A stretch of 49,709 bases of DNA from JASLDZ01 sp964242895 (GTDB taxonomy: Bacteria > Pseudomonadota > Alphaproteobacteria > Caulobacterales > Caulobacteraceae): the NCBI GenBank assembly GCA_964242895.1, contig CAXTBN010000014.1:1-49709 (forward strand), read 5' to 3'. Of the stretch, positions 23,255 through 31,640 are shown one piece after another (position 1 is the first letter of the stretch; every line of letters starts with the position of its first letter). The notes under the pieces were generated by a model. The model made no database searches. It worked only from the letters and a program-made list of their open reading frames with translations, and was not told the DNA's origin. The position numbers were made by a program, and so were the translations under genes.

Positions 23255-24043
23255 ATGCGGTGCGAGGTGACGGAGCTGCGCGGCTTCTACGCCACCGAGC
23301 TCGGCCGCGTGGTGCGCGACGCCGTGGGCCGTCACCTGCGCGGCGCGTGGGGCGACGCGGCGGGGCTCGACGTCCTGCTGTGGGGCTACGCCACGCCGTT
23401 CGCCGCCGCCCTGCCGGCGGCGCGGCGCACGCTGGCCGCCATGCCGGCGGCGCAGGGGGTGGAGGCGTGGCCCGCGGGCGCGCGCAACCTCGCCTGCCTC
23501 GCGCCGGAGGACGCCCTGCCCTTCCCCGCCGCCCTGTTCGACCGCGTGCTGCTGGCGCACCTCTTGGAGGAGAGCGACGCCCCGGGCGCGGCCCTGGCGG
23601 AGGCCGCGCGCGTGCTTCGGCCCTCCGGCCGCGTGGTGATCGTCGCCGCCGCGCGCGCCGGCGTGTGGAGCCGTGCGGAGTCCACCCCCTTCGGCCACGG
23701 CCGCCCCTACAGCCGCGGCCAGCTCGAGCGCGAGGTGCGCGCGGCGGGGCTGCAGCCGGCCGCCTGGTCGCGCACGCTCTACGCGCCGCCCCTGGGCCTC
23801 CTCACGCCCGCGGCGGGCGTTTGGGAGGAGGTGGGCCGTCGCCTCTGGCCGGCGCTGGGCGGGCTGGTGCTGCTGGAGGCGGTGAAGCGCCCGCCCGCGG
23901 CCCAGTCGCCGTCGGCGCCGGTGCGGATGCGCTCCCGGGTGCGGCGGCCGGTGCTCGCGCCTGCGCCCGCGCCCGCCGCCTTGGCGGCTCGGACGGCTTC
24001 GGTCATAGACGAGGCCGCCCCGGGAGCGAGACGCACGCCGTGA
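23255..24043 (+). CDS. Methyltransferase-fold protein with degenerate SAM-binding loop
   Basis: 262 residues; GGGGAG precedes ATG 23255. The central part reads as a class I methyltransferase: DALPFPAALFDRVLLAHLLE (motifs II/III), AALAEAARVLRPSGRVVIVA (the R.L.PGG.l.i strand). The first glycine loop is poor: LDVLLWGYATPFAAAL lacks the GxGxG of motif I, so SAM binding is doubtful. The C-terminal 45 residues are Pro/Ala/Arg-rich. It overlaps the P-II start by four bases (GTGA), and gloB is divergent. It could be an active but divergent methyltransferase or a non-catalytic relative. Confidence 0.78.
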   Translation: MRCEVTELRGFYATELGRVVRDAVGRHLRGAWGDAAGLDVLLWGYATPFAAALPAARRTLAAMPAAQGVEAWPAGARNLACLAPEDALPFPAALFDRVLLAHLLEESDAPGAALAEAARVLRPSGRVVIVAAARAGVWSRAESTPFGHGRPYSRGQLEREVRAAGLQPAAWSRTLYAPPLGLLTPAAGVWEEVGRRLWPALGGLVLLEAVKRPPAAQSPSAPVRMRSRVRRPVLAPAPAPAALAARTASVIDEAAPGARRTP

Positions 24044-24384
24044 AGCTGATCACCGCCGTCATCAAGCCCAGCCGCCTCGACGCGGTGCTGGACGCGGTCA
24101 CCGAGGCGGGCGCCAGCGGGCTCACCGTGACGGAGGTGCGCGGCTACGGCCGCCAGCGCGGCAAGACGGAGGTCTACCGCGGGGCCGAGTACGAGGTGCG
24201 CCTGCTGCCCAAGGTGAAGCTCGAGGCCGCCGTCGAGGACGACATCGTCGAGGCCGTGTGCGAGGCCATCCGCGCCGCCGCCAACACGGGCAAGATCGGC
24301 GACGGCAAGGTCTTCGTGCTCGACCTGGAGCAGGCGCTGCGCATCCGAACCGGCGAGCGCGACGCGGCGGCGATCGCGGGCTAG
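24040..24384 (+). CDS. P-II family nitrogen regulatory protein (GlnB/GlnK type)
   Basis: Trimeric signal protein that reads 2-oxoglutarate, ATP and ADP and controls nitrogen assimilation; 114 residues. The T-loop carries the uridylylation site Y51 and Y46 (TEVYRGAEYEVRLLPKVKLE). The B-loop TGKIGDGKVFVLDLEQALRIRTGE is present in part as TGKIGDGKVFVLDLEQA. GTG 24040 overlaps the methyltransferase stop. It is linked neither to glnA (usual for GlnB) nor to amtB (usual for GlnK), so which paralogue it represents cannot be told. Its coupling to a methyltransferase-fold gene is unusual. Confidence 0.93.
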   Translation: MKLITAVIKPSRLDAVLDAVTEAGASGLTVTEVRGYGRQRGKTEVYRGAEYEVRLLPKVKLEAAVEDDIVEAVCEAIRAAANTGKIGDGKVFVLDLEQALRIRTGERDAAAIAG

Positions 24385-24490
24385 GCGCCCCCGTACTTCA
24401 CCGAGCAGCCTTGGGGCTTGGTGATGGGCGTCGCCACCGGCCTGTCCGTCTTCGCCTCGTCAGCGCCTCGCGCACAGGCTCTCCGGAAGA
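24381..24490 (-). pseudogene. Remnant of a redoxin/thioredoxin-family gene (C-terminal end only)
   Basis: Directly behind dsbD, the minus strand encodes DRPVATPITKPQGCSVKYGG and a stop at 24381. This resembles the end of AhpC/TSA-type redoxins (…TP.T..GCSIKW), and such genes often accompany dsbD. Upstream of it, GEPVREALTR appears in a different frame, consistent with a frameshift, and the rest of the protein is missing. The stop overlaps that of the convergent P-II gene. It may be a deletion scar. The assignment rests on a short match from memory. Confidence 0.4.
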
Positions 24491-26695
24491 TCAGGCGGCG
24501 GGCTTGGCGGCGGTGTCGAGCGCCTGGACGACGGCGCCCTCCGTCAGGAGCTGCGGCAGCACCGCCGGCTCGCCCGCGCGGCCGTAGACGAGGTAGAGCG
24601 GCACGCCCGAGCGGCCGTGCGCCTCCAACGCCTTGGCGATGGTCGCGTCGCGGCGCGTCCAGTCCGCCTTGAGGTAGACGGCGTTGTGGCGGGCGAAGGC
24701 GTCGGCGACGCCGCGGCCCGCCAGCGCGGTGCGCTCGTTCACCTGGCAGGTGACGCACCAGGCGGCGGTGAAGTCCACGAACACCGGCCGGCCCTCCGCG
24801 CGCAGCGCCTCCACGCGATCGGGACTCCAGGGCTCGGTGGCGAGGCCCCCGCTCGCAGGACGGCCGGCGGCGGGGACGGCGGCCTGCGCGGGCGCGGCCT
24901 CGTGCGCGCCGAGCAGCACCACGGCCAGGGCGGTGGCGGCGGCGAGGACCGCCCCCGCCTGCACCGGCCGCGCGCCCGCGCCGGACGCCTCGCGCTGCTG
25001 CGCCAGCCCCCACAGCCAGCCGGCGAAGGCCAGCACCACCGCGGCGGCGAACAGCAGCGGCAGGCCTTCGATCCCGGCCTGCGTTGCGAACACCCACGCC
25101 AGCCAGGCGGCCGCGGCGTACATCGGGAAGGCGAGCACCTGGCGCACCGTCACCATCCACGCCCCCGGCCGGGGCAGGAGCCGCAGCAGCGCCGGCGAGA
25201 ACGCCAGCAGGGTGAACGGCGCGGCGAGGCCGAGGCCCAGGGCGGCGAACACCAGCAGCGCGGCCGCGGGCGGCTGCGTCACCGCCCAGCCGATGGCCCC
25301 CGCCATGAACGGCGCAGTGCACGGCGCGGCGACGACCACGGCCAGAGCGCCCGTGAAGAAGGCGCCCGCCAGCCCGCCGCGCCCGGCCAGCCCGCCCCCC
25401 GCGCCCTGGACGGAGGTCCCGAACTCGAACACGCCCGACAGGTTCAGCGCGGCGGCCAGCAGCACCAGGGCGAGCACGGCGGTCACCGCCGGGTTCTGCA
25501 GCTGGAAGCCCCAGCCCACCGCCTCGCCTCCCGCGCGCGCCAGCAGCAGGGCCGCGGCCAACGCCAGAAAGGTGGCGACCACGCCCACGAGAAAGGCTAC
25601 GCCCTCCGCCCGCGCGTGGGCCGGATGCTCGCCGTGCCGCACCAGCTGCGCCGCCTTGATGGACAGCACGGGGAAGACGCACGGCATCAGGTTCAGGATC
25701 AGCCCGCCGAGGAAGGCGGCGCCCGCGAAGCCGAGCAGCGCCACGACGCCTCCGGCCCCCTTGGTGGTGGAGCCCGCGCCCGCGCCCGCGCCGCCGCCCG
25801 CGCCCGCCGAACCGGACGGCGCGGGGGCGGACAGGCCGGCGGCGCCCGCCGGCGCCGGCCCCTGCGTGGCCGAGACCTCCCACGCCTGCCCGGGGCCGAG
25901 CGCCAGCACGCCGGCGATGGCCGCAGGCGGCGCGCCCTTGGCGACGGCGTAGCCGGGGGCGAGCGTCAGCGTCAGGCCGTCGGCCCCGCGCTCCACCAGC
26001 TCCGGCTTGCCGTGGTCGATGACCGTGCCGTCGTAGGGGTAGAACCAGGCGCCGCCGACGGCCGCGCCCTTCAGCGGGGCGCCCGTCACGGCGAGCTTCA
26101 GCGCGCCGTCGGCCGCCTTGGACCAGCGCGCCTCCAGCCCCGCCGGTTTGGGCGCGGCGGCCAGCGTGTCGGCGATGGCGCGGCCGTGGTCCGGGTCGGG
26201 CGCGGGCGAGCCGGCGGTGACCGGCAGGTCGAGGGCGAGGTCGGCGCTCTCCGGCACGCACACGTCGGCGCACACCAGATAGTCGACATGCGCCTTGATC
26301 GCGGCGGTCGAGCCCGGCTTGGCGTCGGCGGGGATCTCCACGGGCACGGGCAGGCGGACAGTGTCGTCGAACACGTAGTTGACCAGCGGGCCGGTCGCCT
26401 GACGGTGCGGCGCGGGCCAGACGATCTCGCCCGCGCGCCACGCCGCCGGCAGCGTCCACTTGATCGACGTGGGCTCGCCGCTGTCGCCCGCGTTGCGCCA
26501 GTAGGTGTGCCAGTGCGGCTGGATGGTTTCGCGGATCGCGAGGTAGGCGGTCGAGCCCGGCGCGACGGCGCTCGTCTGGCTCTCCAGCGCCACTTCCACG
26601 TGACCGTTCTTCTGCACCGCTCCGGCCGCGGTGAGCAGGACGAGGCCGGCCAGGGCCGCGATCAGGGTCAGGAGGGTGCGCACGCGCGGGAACAT
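24491..26695 (-). CDS. dsbD: Protein-disulfide reductase DsbD family (ScsB-like)
   Basis: Inner-membrane carrier of electrons from cytoplasmic thioredoxin to the periplasm, 734 residues from ATG 26695. Signal peptide or first helix at residues 5-28. The N-terminal periplasmic domain contains PHWHTYWRNAGDSGEPT and a CADVCVPE cysteine pair near residue 140. The eight-helix DsbD core spans about 315-600, with the two redox cysteines in LILNLMPCVFPVLSIKA and AVVVAAPCTAPFMAGAIG. The C-terminal thioredoxin-like domain has FTAAWCVTCQVNE near residue 640. The larger N-terminal domain resembles the ScsB subgroup. It diverges from the next gene at 26772. Confidence 0.92.
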   Translation of the reverse strand: MFPRVRTLLTLIAALAGLVLLTAAGAVQKNGHVEVALESQTSAVAPGSTAYLAIRETIQPHWHTYWRNAGDSGEPTSIKWTLPAAWRAGEIVWPAPHRQATGPLVNYVFDDTVRLPVPVEIPADAKPGSTAAIKAHVDYLVCADVCVPESADLALDLPVTAGSPAPDPDHGRAIADTLAAAPKPAGLEARWSKAADGALKLAVTGAPLKGAAVGGAWFYPYDGTVIDHGKPELVERGADGLTLTLAPGYAVAKGAPPAAIAGVLALGPGQAWEVSATQGPAPAGAAGLSAPAPSGSAGAGGGAGAGAGSTTKGAGGVVALLGFAGAAFLGGLILNLMPCVFPVLSIKAAQLVRHGEHPAHARAEGVAFLVGVVATFLALAAALLLARAGGEAVGWGFQLQNPAVTAVLALVLLAAALNLSGVFEFGTSVQGAGGGLAGRGGLAGAFFTGALAVVVAAPCTAPFMAGAIGWAVTQPPAAALLVFAALGLGLAAPFTLLAFSPALLRLLPRPGAWMVTVRQVLAFPMYAAAAWLAWVFATQAGIEGLPLLFAAAVVLAFAGWLWGLAQQREASGAGARPVQAGAVLAAATALAVVLLGAHEAAPAQAAVPAAGRPASGGLATEPWSPDRVEALRAEGRPVFVDFTAAWCVTCQVNERTALAGRGVADAFARHNAVYLKADWTRRDATIAKALEAHGRSGVPLYLVYGRAGEPAVLPQLLTEGAVVQALDTAAKPAA

Positions 26696-26771
26696 CGGCG
26701 CGGGGCCGCCCGCGCGCAAGCTTGCCCGCCCCTCCGCCGCCCGATAAGGCCGCGGCAGCCCAGGAGGTCCC

Positions 26772-27164
26772 GTGCCCGCCCCGTTCGACCAGCTCACCGT
26801 CGGTCAGGTCGTCTCGCTGGGCGTGGCCGCCGTCGACGCCGAAGGCCTCGGCCGCTTCCGCGCCGCCTACGCCCCGCGCTGGGACGAGGACGGCGGCGCG
26901 CCCGACGCCATGGTCTACGCCATCTGGTCCAAGCTCGACGCCGAGGCCGCGCACGGCTGGCCGCAGACCAAGCGGCTGGGCGTCGACGCGCTCCGCTGGA
27001 TGCGCAACCCACCCGCGGGCGAGCTGCTGCGCGGGCGCATGACGGTGCTGGCGCTCGACCCGGTCGGCGAGGACAAGGGCGTGGTGATCGCCCAGCACGA
27101 CCTCCTGGACGAGGCGGGCCGGCTGGTCTTCTCCTGCCTCACCCGCTCCGTGTTCGCGCGCTGA
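26772..27164 (+). CDS. Small hot-dog-fold-like protein (MaoC/acyl dehydratase-like)
   Basis: 130 residues; AGGAGG precedes GTG 26772. The start FDQLTVGQVVSLGVAAVDAE and a following RFRAAYAPRWDEDGG resemble the opening of MaoC-type acyl dehydratases (F..L.vG.......v....i..Fa...D). The latter half has RGRMTVLALDPVGEDKGVVI and GRLVFSCLTRSVF, like the C-terminal strands of that fold. The usual D…H catalytic pair (DxNPxH) is not evident, so it may be non-enzymatic or have a different activity. Convergent with the SapC-like gene. Confidence 0.6.
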   Translation: MPAPFDQLTVGQVVSLGVAAVDAEGLGRFRAAYAPRWDEDGGAPDAMVYAIWSKLDAEAAHGWPQTKRLGVDALRWMRNPPAGELLRGRMTVLALDPVGEDKGVVIAQHDLLDEAGRLVFSCLTRSVFAR

Positions 27165-27181
27165 CGGCCCTTGGCGCGTCG

Positions 27182-27202
27182 CCCTCGGGCTTGACCCGAG
27201 GG
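27182..27202. terminator. Hairpin between convergent genes
   Basis: CCCTCGGG (27182-27189), loop CTTGA, CCCGAGGG (27195-27202): a perfect eight-pair stem in the 38-base gap between two convergent genes. There is no T-run, so it may be a bidirectional transcription barrier or a small dispersed palindrome rather than a classical terminator. Confidence 0.5.
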
Positions 27203-27991
27203 TCAGGCGTTGGCGGTGATTTCCTGCGGCGCGCGCACGAGGGTGCGCGTCACCAGCCGGTCCCAGTTCAGGAGCGAGTTCAGGTGCGCGTAGATCTGCT
27301 GCAGCGCGCCCGTGTCGCGCAGCTCGACCAGCTTCTCGGCCGGCAGCTCCTTCAGCTTGTCCTCGGACACGGCGAAATAGTCGGACAGCTCGATCGGCTC
27401 GCCCGGCGTGCCGTCGTCGTTGTTGGGCTGGACCATGTGCTTGCGCTCGACCAGCAGGTCCAGGTCCTTGAGCACCTGGACGAAGCTCTCGGTCTTCTGA
27501 CGCTCCATCTCGAAGTTTTCGCAGAACTGGATGGCGTTCTTGGTGTAGTCGGTCGGCTGGCCGTTCTCGAACAGCTTCACGTCGCCGCCGCCCTTGGTGA
27601 TGAAGTGGGCGTCCACGTCGATGCACACGATCACCCGGTCCTCGCCCGGGTTGGAGGCGACCACGAAGGGGTAGCGGCGGATGAAGGCCGGGATGTACGC
27701 CTCCGGATCGAAGCGGCCCTCGGTGACGAACAGGTTCTCGTTGGGCCGGATGCTCATGATCGCCAGCGGCGCGCGCTCGGGGCCCGCGAAGATCACCGGG
27801 TAGCTCAGCGAGGCGGGGCCGAACTCGGTCACCTGCACGGGCACCGCGTTGGCCGCGAAGGCGAAGGCGAACGGCGCGTCGGTCGACACCATGCCGAGGT
27901 CGCCGTGCTGCTGCGGGTTCAGCGGCTCGGGCTTGCTGTACATGACGACGTTGCCGGACAGCTGGGGCGGAGCGGAGCGGGGGGGCTGCAT
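27203..27991 (-). CDS. SapC-like protein
   Basis: 262 residues from ATG 27991; a later ATG at 27943 (MYSKPEPLNPQQHGDLGM) is also plausible. Features of the SapC family: PLNPQQHGDLG near the start, AFAANAVPVQVTEFGPASLSYPVIF in part (VTEFGPASLSYPVIF), MSIRPNENLFV, YIPAFIRRYPFV and ENFEMERQKTESFVQVLKDL. The name comes from an S-layer-linked gene of Campylobacter. The role in Alphaproteobacteria is unknown. There is no signal peptide, so it is probably cytosolic. Confidence 0.82.
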   Translation of the reverse strand: MQPPRSAPPQLSGNVVMYSKPEPLNPQQHGDLGMVSTDAPFAFAFAANAVPVQVTEFGPASLSYPVIFAGPERAPLAIMSIRPNENLFVTEGRFDPEAYIPAFIRRYPFVVASNPGEDRVIVCIDVDAHFITKGGGDVKLFENGQPTDYTKNAIQFCENFEMERQKTESFVQVLKDLDLLVERKHMVQPNNDDGTPGEPIELSDYFAVSEDKLKELPAEKLVELRDTGALQQIYAHLNSLLNWDRLVTRTLVRAPQEITANA

Positions 27992-28113
27992 GGAGCGGGC
28001 TCTGTGAGGACGGGCGGCGCGGGGCGCGCGCGAGGCGGGCGTCCTAACGGATCGGGGGGTCGAAGCCAAACGGGGCCGCGGGCGGCGCGACGAACCGACG
28101 CGCGGAGGGCGGC

Positions 28114-29052
28114 GTGAGCCCCGACGGCCCGGACCGCTGGCCCGAGGTGTGGCGCGGCGGCGTCAACACCTGGGAGTGCGACGAGATGGGGCACATGAAC
28201 GTGCGCTTCCACATCGCCCGCGCGCTGGAGGGGATGGCCGGCCTGGCGCGCCTCCTCGCCCTGCCGCACGCCTTCCGCCCGGCGGCCTCCAGCACGCTCG
28301 CGGTGCGCGAGATGCACGTGCGCTTCCTGCGCGAGGCGCACGCGGGCGCGCCGCTCTCCATGACGGGCGCCGTGACGCGCTGGGGCGAGGCGGACGCAGA
28401 CCTGTGCCTGCTGCTGCGTCACGCCGACGGCGCGCCCGCCTCCACCTTCCGCGTGCGCGTCGAGCACGCCGCGCCCGACGGGCGGGGCTTCCCGTGGCCG
28501 TCACGCGCCCGCGCCGCGGCCGAGGCGCTCGCGGCCGAGACGCCGGCGGCGGCGGCCCCACGCAGCCTCGGCTTCGGCGACGCACCGGCGACGACCGCCT
28601 CCCTCGATCGCGCCGAGGCGCTGGACCTGCTCTGCATCTCCCGGGGCGTGATCGCGCCGGCCGGCTGCGACGTGCACGGCGCCTTCCGGCCGGACGAGTT
28701 CATGGGCCGCGTCTCCGACGGGGCCGCGGCGATCATGCGCCCGGTCCGCGAGGCCGCGTCGATCGCCGCGCCGGGCGCGCGCGTCGGAGGCGCCGTGGTG
28801 GAGTACCGCCTGCTCATGCTCGACCGCGCGGGGGCCGGCGACCACCTGGAGATCCGCTCGGGGCTGGCCGAGGTGGGCGAGCGCGTCAGCCGCGTGGTGC
28901 ACTGGTGCCTGGACCCGGCGGGCGGCCGCGCCTGGGTGACCTCGGAGGCGGTGGTGGTCTGCTTCGACCTGGACGCCCGGCGCGTGCTGCCCGTCCCGCC
29001 CGCCGGGCGCGAGGCGCTGGCGAGCCTGCTCAAGCCCGGGCTGGCGCTCTGA
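28114..29052 (+). CDS. Acyl-CoA thioesterase-like, tandem hot-dog protein
   Basis: 312 residues; GGAGGG precedes GTG 28114. Two 4HBT-like halves: the first has VNTWECDEMGHMNVRFHIARA (the D.MGH.N active-site pattern of 4-hydroxybenzoyl-CoA-type thioesterases, residues about 18-40) and VREMHVRFLREAHAG. The second starts near residue 190 (RPDEFMGRVSDGAA) and has VGGAVVEYRLLMLDRAGAGD. Such enzymes hydrolyse acyl-CoA or acyl-ACP. It diverges from the SapC-like gene, and its end overlaps the convergent hydrolase by 23 bases. Confidence 0.8.
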   Translation: MSPDGPDRWPEVWRGGVNTWECDEMGHMNVRFHIARALEGMAGLARLLALPHAFRPAASSTLAVREMHVRFLREAHAGAPLSMTGAVTRWGEADADLCLLLRHADGAPASTFRVRVEHAAPDGRGFPWPSRARAAAEALAAETPAAAAPRSLGFGDAPATTASLDRAEALDLLCISRGVIAPAGCDVHGAFRPDEFMGRVSDGAAAIMRPVREAASIAAPGARVGGAVVEYRLLMLDRAGAGDHLEIRSGLAEVGERVSRVVHWCLDPAGGRAWVTSEAVVVCFDLDARRVLPVPPAGREALASLLKPGLAL

Positions 29053-30111
29053 CGCGGTCGGCCGCCCAGCCGCCGGCCGCCGCCAGCAGCGCTCCGCGCA
29101 CCAGCTCCGGACGCTCCAGCGGCAGGAAGTGGCCGGCGCCGGCCACCGTCTCGACCTCCAGNNNNNNNNNNNNNNNNNNNNNNNNNNNNNNNNNNNNNNN
29201 NNNNNNNNNNNNNNNNNNNNNNNNNNNNNNNNNNNNNNNNNNNNNNNNNNNNNNNNNNNNNCCGGACGCTCCAGCGGCAGGAAGTGGCCGGCGCCGGCCA
29301 CCGTCTCGACCTCCAGGCCCGGATGGGAACGGCGGACGGCGCAGGTGGAGCCGTGGTCGCCCTTGAACAGGCGCACCGGCATCTGCACCCGGCGCAGCGC
29401 CCCGCGCACGTCGGCGCGCTGCGCGGCGTAGTTCGCCGCCTCCCATGCCGGCGCGCAGGCGAGCTCCACGCCGCCGCCCGCCGTCTCGCGGAAGCCGCCC
29501 GCGACGTAGTCGGCCAGCGACGCCTCGGGCCAGGTCTTGAACGCGCCGCGCCCGCGATAGGCGGCCAGCGCCGCCGCCCGGTCGGGGAAGGCCGCCCGTC
29601 GCGCCAGGGCGCCGCGGGCCAGCGGCATGTGCCGCAGCAGCTGCGCCCGCGCCCACGGCATGCGGGCGCCCCAGCTGCGCCGCCGGCTGAGGATCACGGG
29701 CTCGAACAGCACCAGCGCCCGCACCCGCTCGGGCGTCCTCGCGGCCGTGAGCAGGCCCGCGGACGCGCCCATGGAGTGGCCGGAGAGCACCGGCGGCGGC
29801 CCGTCGATCTCGGCCAGCAGCCGCGTGAGGTCGTCGGCGTAGACGTCCCACGACACGTGCGTGTCGGGGTCTGCGGGCAGCCGGCTCTCGCCATGGCCCC
29901 GCAGGTCCGGCGCCCAGATGCGCAGGGCTCCGGCGAGGGGCTGCAGCACGCTGCGATAGGTCTGCGCGTTGAAGCCGTTGGCGTGGACGAAGACGGCGTC
30001 CACCGGCCGCGCGGGGTCGCCGAAGTCGAGCACCGACATCTCGCCGTCGGGCAGGCGCAGCGTGCGTCGCCCTGGCTCGCTGGGGTGCTCGCGCGCGGCG
30101 CCGTCGTCCAT
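29030..30111 (-). CDS. Alpha/beta hydrolase, interrupted only by a scaffold gap
   Basis: The frame from ATG 30111 (GGAGGG ribosome site) runs into 100 N. After merging the 55-base sequence repeated on both sides, it continues to the stop at 29030, for about 308 residues. Nucleophile elbow LSGHSMGAS (S113), oxyanion-region VHANGFNAQTYRSVLQPLAG in part (HANGFNAQTY), LRGHGESRLP, an acidic residue in LFKGDHGSTC and the catalytic His in GAGHFLPLERP, which lies in the duplicated 55-mer. Substrate is unknown. It diverges from the enoyl-CoA hydratase-type gene. Confidence 0.85.
29107..29316. other. Assembly gap: 100 N flanked by an identical 55-base sequence
   Basis: Bases 29107-29161 and 29262-29316 are identical, with N at 29162-29261. 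The repeat is a contig-end overlap that was not merged before scaffolding. Removing one copy and the N (155 bases) restores the hydrolase frame. It is not a biological repeat. Confidence 0.95.
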
Positions 30112-30158
30112 GCGCCCTCCCCTACCTCGCGCCGCGCCGGCGGAGTAGCGTCGCCGGC

Positions 30159-31153
30159 ATGACCCCGACCTGCTTCGACCTCTCCCGCGACGGCGCGGTG
30201 GCGCACCTGGTGCTGAGCCGGCCCGACAGCTTCAACAGCATGGTGCGCGCCTTCTGGAACGAGCTGCCCGCGATCGTGGACGAGCTCAACGCCGAGGGCG
30301 CCACGCGGTGCCTGGTGATCTCCTCCACCGGCAAGCACTTCAGCGCCGGCATGGACCTGTCGGTGTTCACGCAGGGTGAGGGCGTCGCGCCCCGCGCCGT
30401 CGACCGCGCAACCGCGGCCGAGAAGTTCCGGCTGGACGTGCGGCGGCTGCAGCACAGCTTCTCCTGCCTGGAGCAGGCGCGCTTCCCGGTGATCGCGGCG
30501 GTGCAGGGCGGCGTGATCGGCGGGGCGGTGGACCTGACCAGCGCCTGCGACATCCGCTACGCCGCGGCCGACGCCTTCTTCCAGATCCAGGAGATCAACA
30601 TCGGCATGACCGCCGACGTCGGCACCTTCCCGCGCCTGTGCAAGCTCCTGCCCGAGGGCGTGGTGCGCGAGCTGGCCTACACCGGCCGCCGCTTCGCCGC
30701 CGACGAGGCCCTGCGCCTGGGCCTGGTCAACGCCGTCCTCCCCGACGCCGCCGCCTGCACGGCGCACGCGCTGGAGGTCGCCCGCGAGATCGCCACCAAG
30801 CCGCCGGTGGCGGTGACGGGCAGCAAGGTCATGATCACCTACGCCCGCGACCACTCCACCGCCGACGCGCTGGACTACGTTGGCGTTTGGAACGCGTCGA
30901 TGCTGTCGCCGGAGCACATGGCGGAGGCGATGGGGGCCCGCGNNNNNNNNNNNNNNNNNNNNNNNNNNNNNNNNNNNNNNNNNNNNNNNNNNNNNNNNNN
31001 NNNNNNNNNNNNNNNNNNNNNNNNNNNNNNNNNNNNNNNNNNTGGAACGCGTCGATGCTGTCGCCGGAGCACATGGCGGAGGCGATGGGGGCCCGCGCCC
31101 AGAAACGCGCGCCGGTGTTCCCGGACTTGGCGAAGCTGCGGGGGGAGTTCTAG
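30159..31153 (+). CDS. Enoyl-CoA hydratase/isomerase family, Δ3,5-Δ2,4-dienoyl-CoA isomerase-like; contains a scaffold gap
   Basis: Crotonase-fold protein, about 279 residues once the duplicated 55-mer and the N-run are merged. Seen: LSRPDSFNSMVRAFWNEL, GKHFSAGMDLSVF (oxyanion and CoA site), QGGVIGGAVDLTSACDIRYA and QIQEINIGMTADVGTFPRL. The acid pair E145 and D153 has the same eight-residue spacing as E196/D204 of mammalian ECH1, and ADVGT is typical of that enzyme, so a role in β-oxidation of unsaturated acyl chains is likely. The hydratase glutamate is not at the usual place. The end is AQKRAPVFPDLAKLRGEF. Confidence 0.88.
30888..31097. other. Second assembly gap: 100 N flanked by an identical 55-base sequence
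   Basis: Bases 30888-30942 equal 31043-31097, with N at 30943-31042. Same signature as the first gap. Merging restores the isomerase reading frame through to the stop at 31153. Confidence 0.95.
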
Positions 31154-31163
31154 CCTGCAGCGT

Positions 31164-31535
31164 TCAGCCGAAATGAATTTCGGGCGCTCCCGTCTGAGCG
31201 GCCATCTGCGCTAAGAAGTCGACCAAGTCGCCAGGCGCAGACACCTTCTGCCCATTGGCCAGGTGGAACATCAGCCCTTGCCCCGTCTGCTCCACAGAAG
31301 CAATCTGGTCTCGAGAGAACGCCATCACCGACTTCGGTGCGGTAACGACTACGAAGAACCGCCCGGCGCGCTCGAGGATTAGGCGCAGATGGTGCAGGTC
31401 ATGCTCGCACTCCAGGCGTCGACCCTTGACGAAGAGGTCGGCGCCCGTCTCCGCCGAGATGATCACATCCACGTGGGCCGGGTTGAACGCCGCCAGTTCT
31501 CCTGAACGGAGGGGTGCGCGGATCAGATAGGACAT
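31164..31535 (-). CDS. Orphan protein of unknown function in AT-richer DNA
   Basis: 123 residues, no signal peptide, mixed α/β character with a hydrophobic strand FFVVVTAP and a C-terminal LVDFLAQMAAQTG helix. I recognise no family. The DNA is visibly richer in A and T than its neighbours and uses codons such as ATT, GAA and AAG that are scarce around it, which suggests recent acquisition. The first ATG follows AAGATAGG (weak ribosome site). It lies ten bases after the isomerase stop, convergent, and diverges from the amidohydrolase gene. Confidence 0.65.
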   Translation of the reverse strand: MSYLIRAPLRSGELAAFNPAHVDVIISAETGADLFVKGRRLECEHDLHHLRLILERAGRFFVVVTAPKSVMAFSRDQIASVEQTGQGLMFHLANGQKVSAPGDLVDFLAQMAAQTGAPEIHFG

Positions 31536-31640
31536 AGGCCTATCTTAGACGAACAGGTGTGGAAGAACATCTCAGAAGCCCATCGAGGGTCGCGGATGGA
31601 CCCTCTCGCCGTGCGGCGCAGCGCGCGTTAGCCTCCGCCC

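Noticed and set aside
29162..31042. 55-base direct repeats beside the two N-runs as insertion target duplications or mobile-element ends
   Set aside because: Both pairs are exactly 55 bases and flank exactly 100 N. That is the signature of unmerged contig overlaps, not of transposition.
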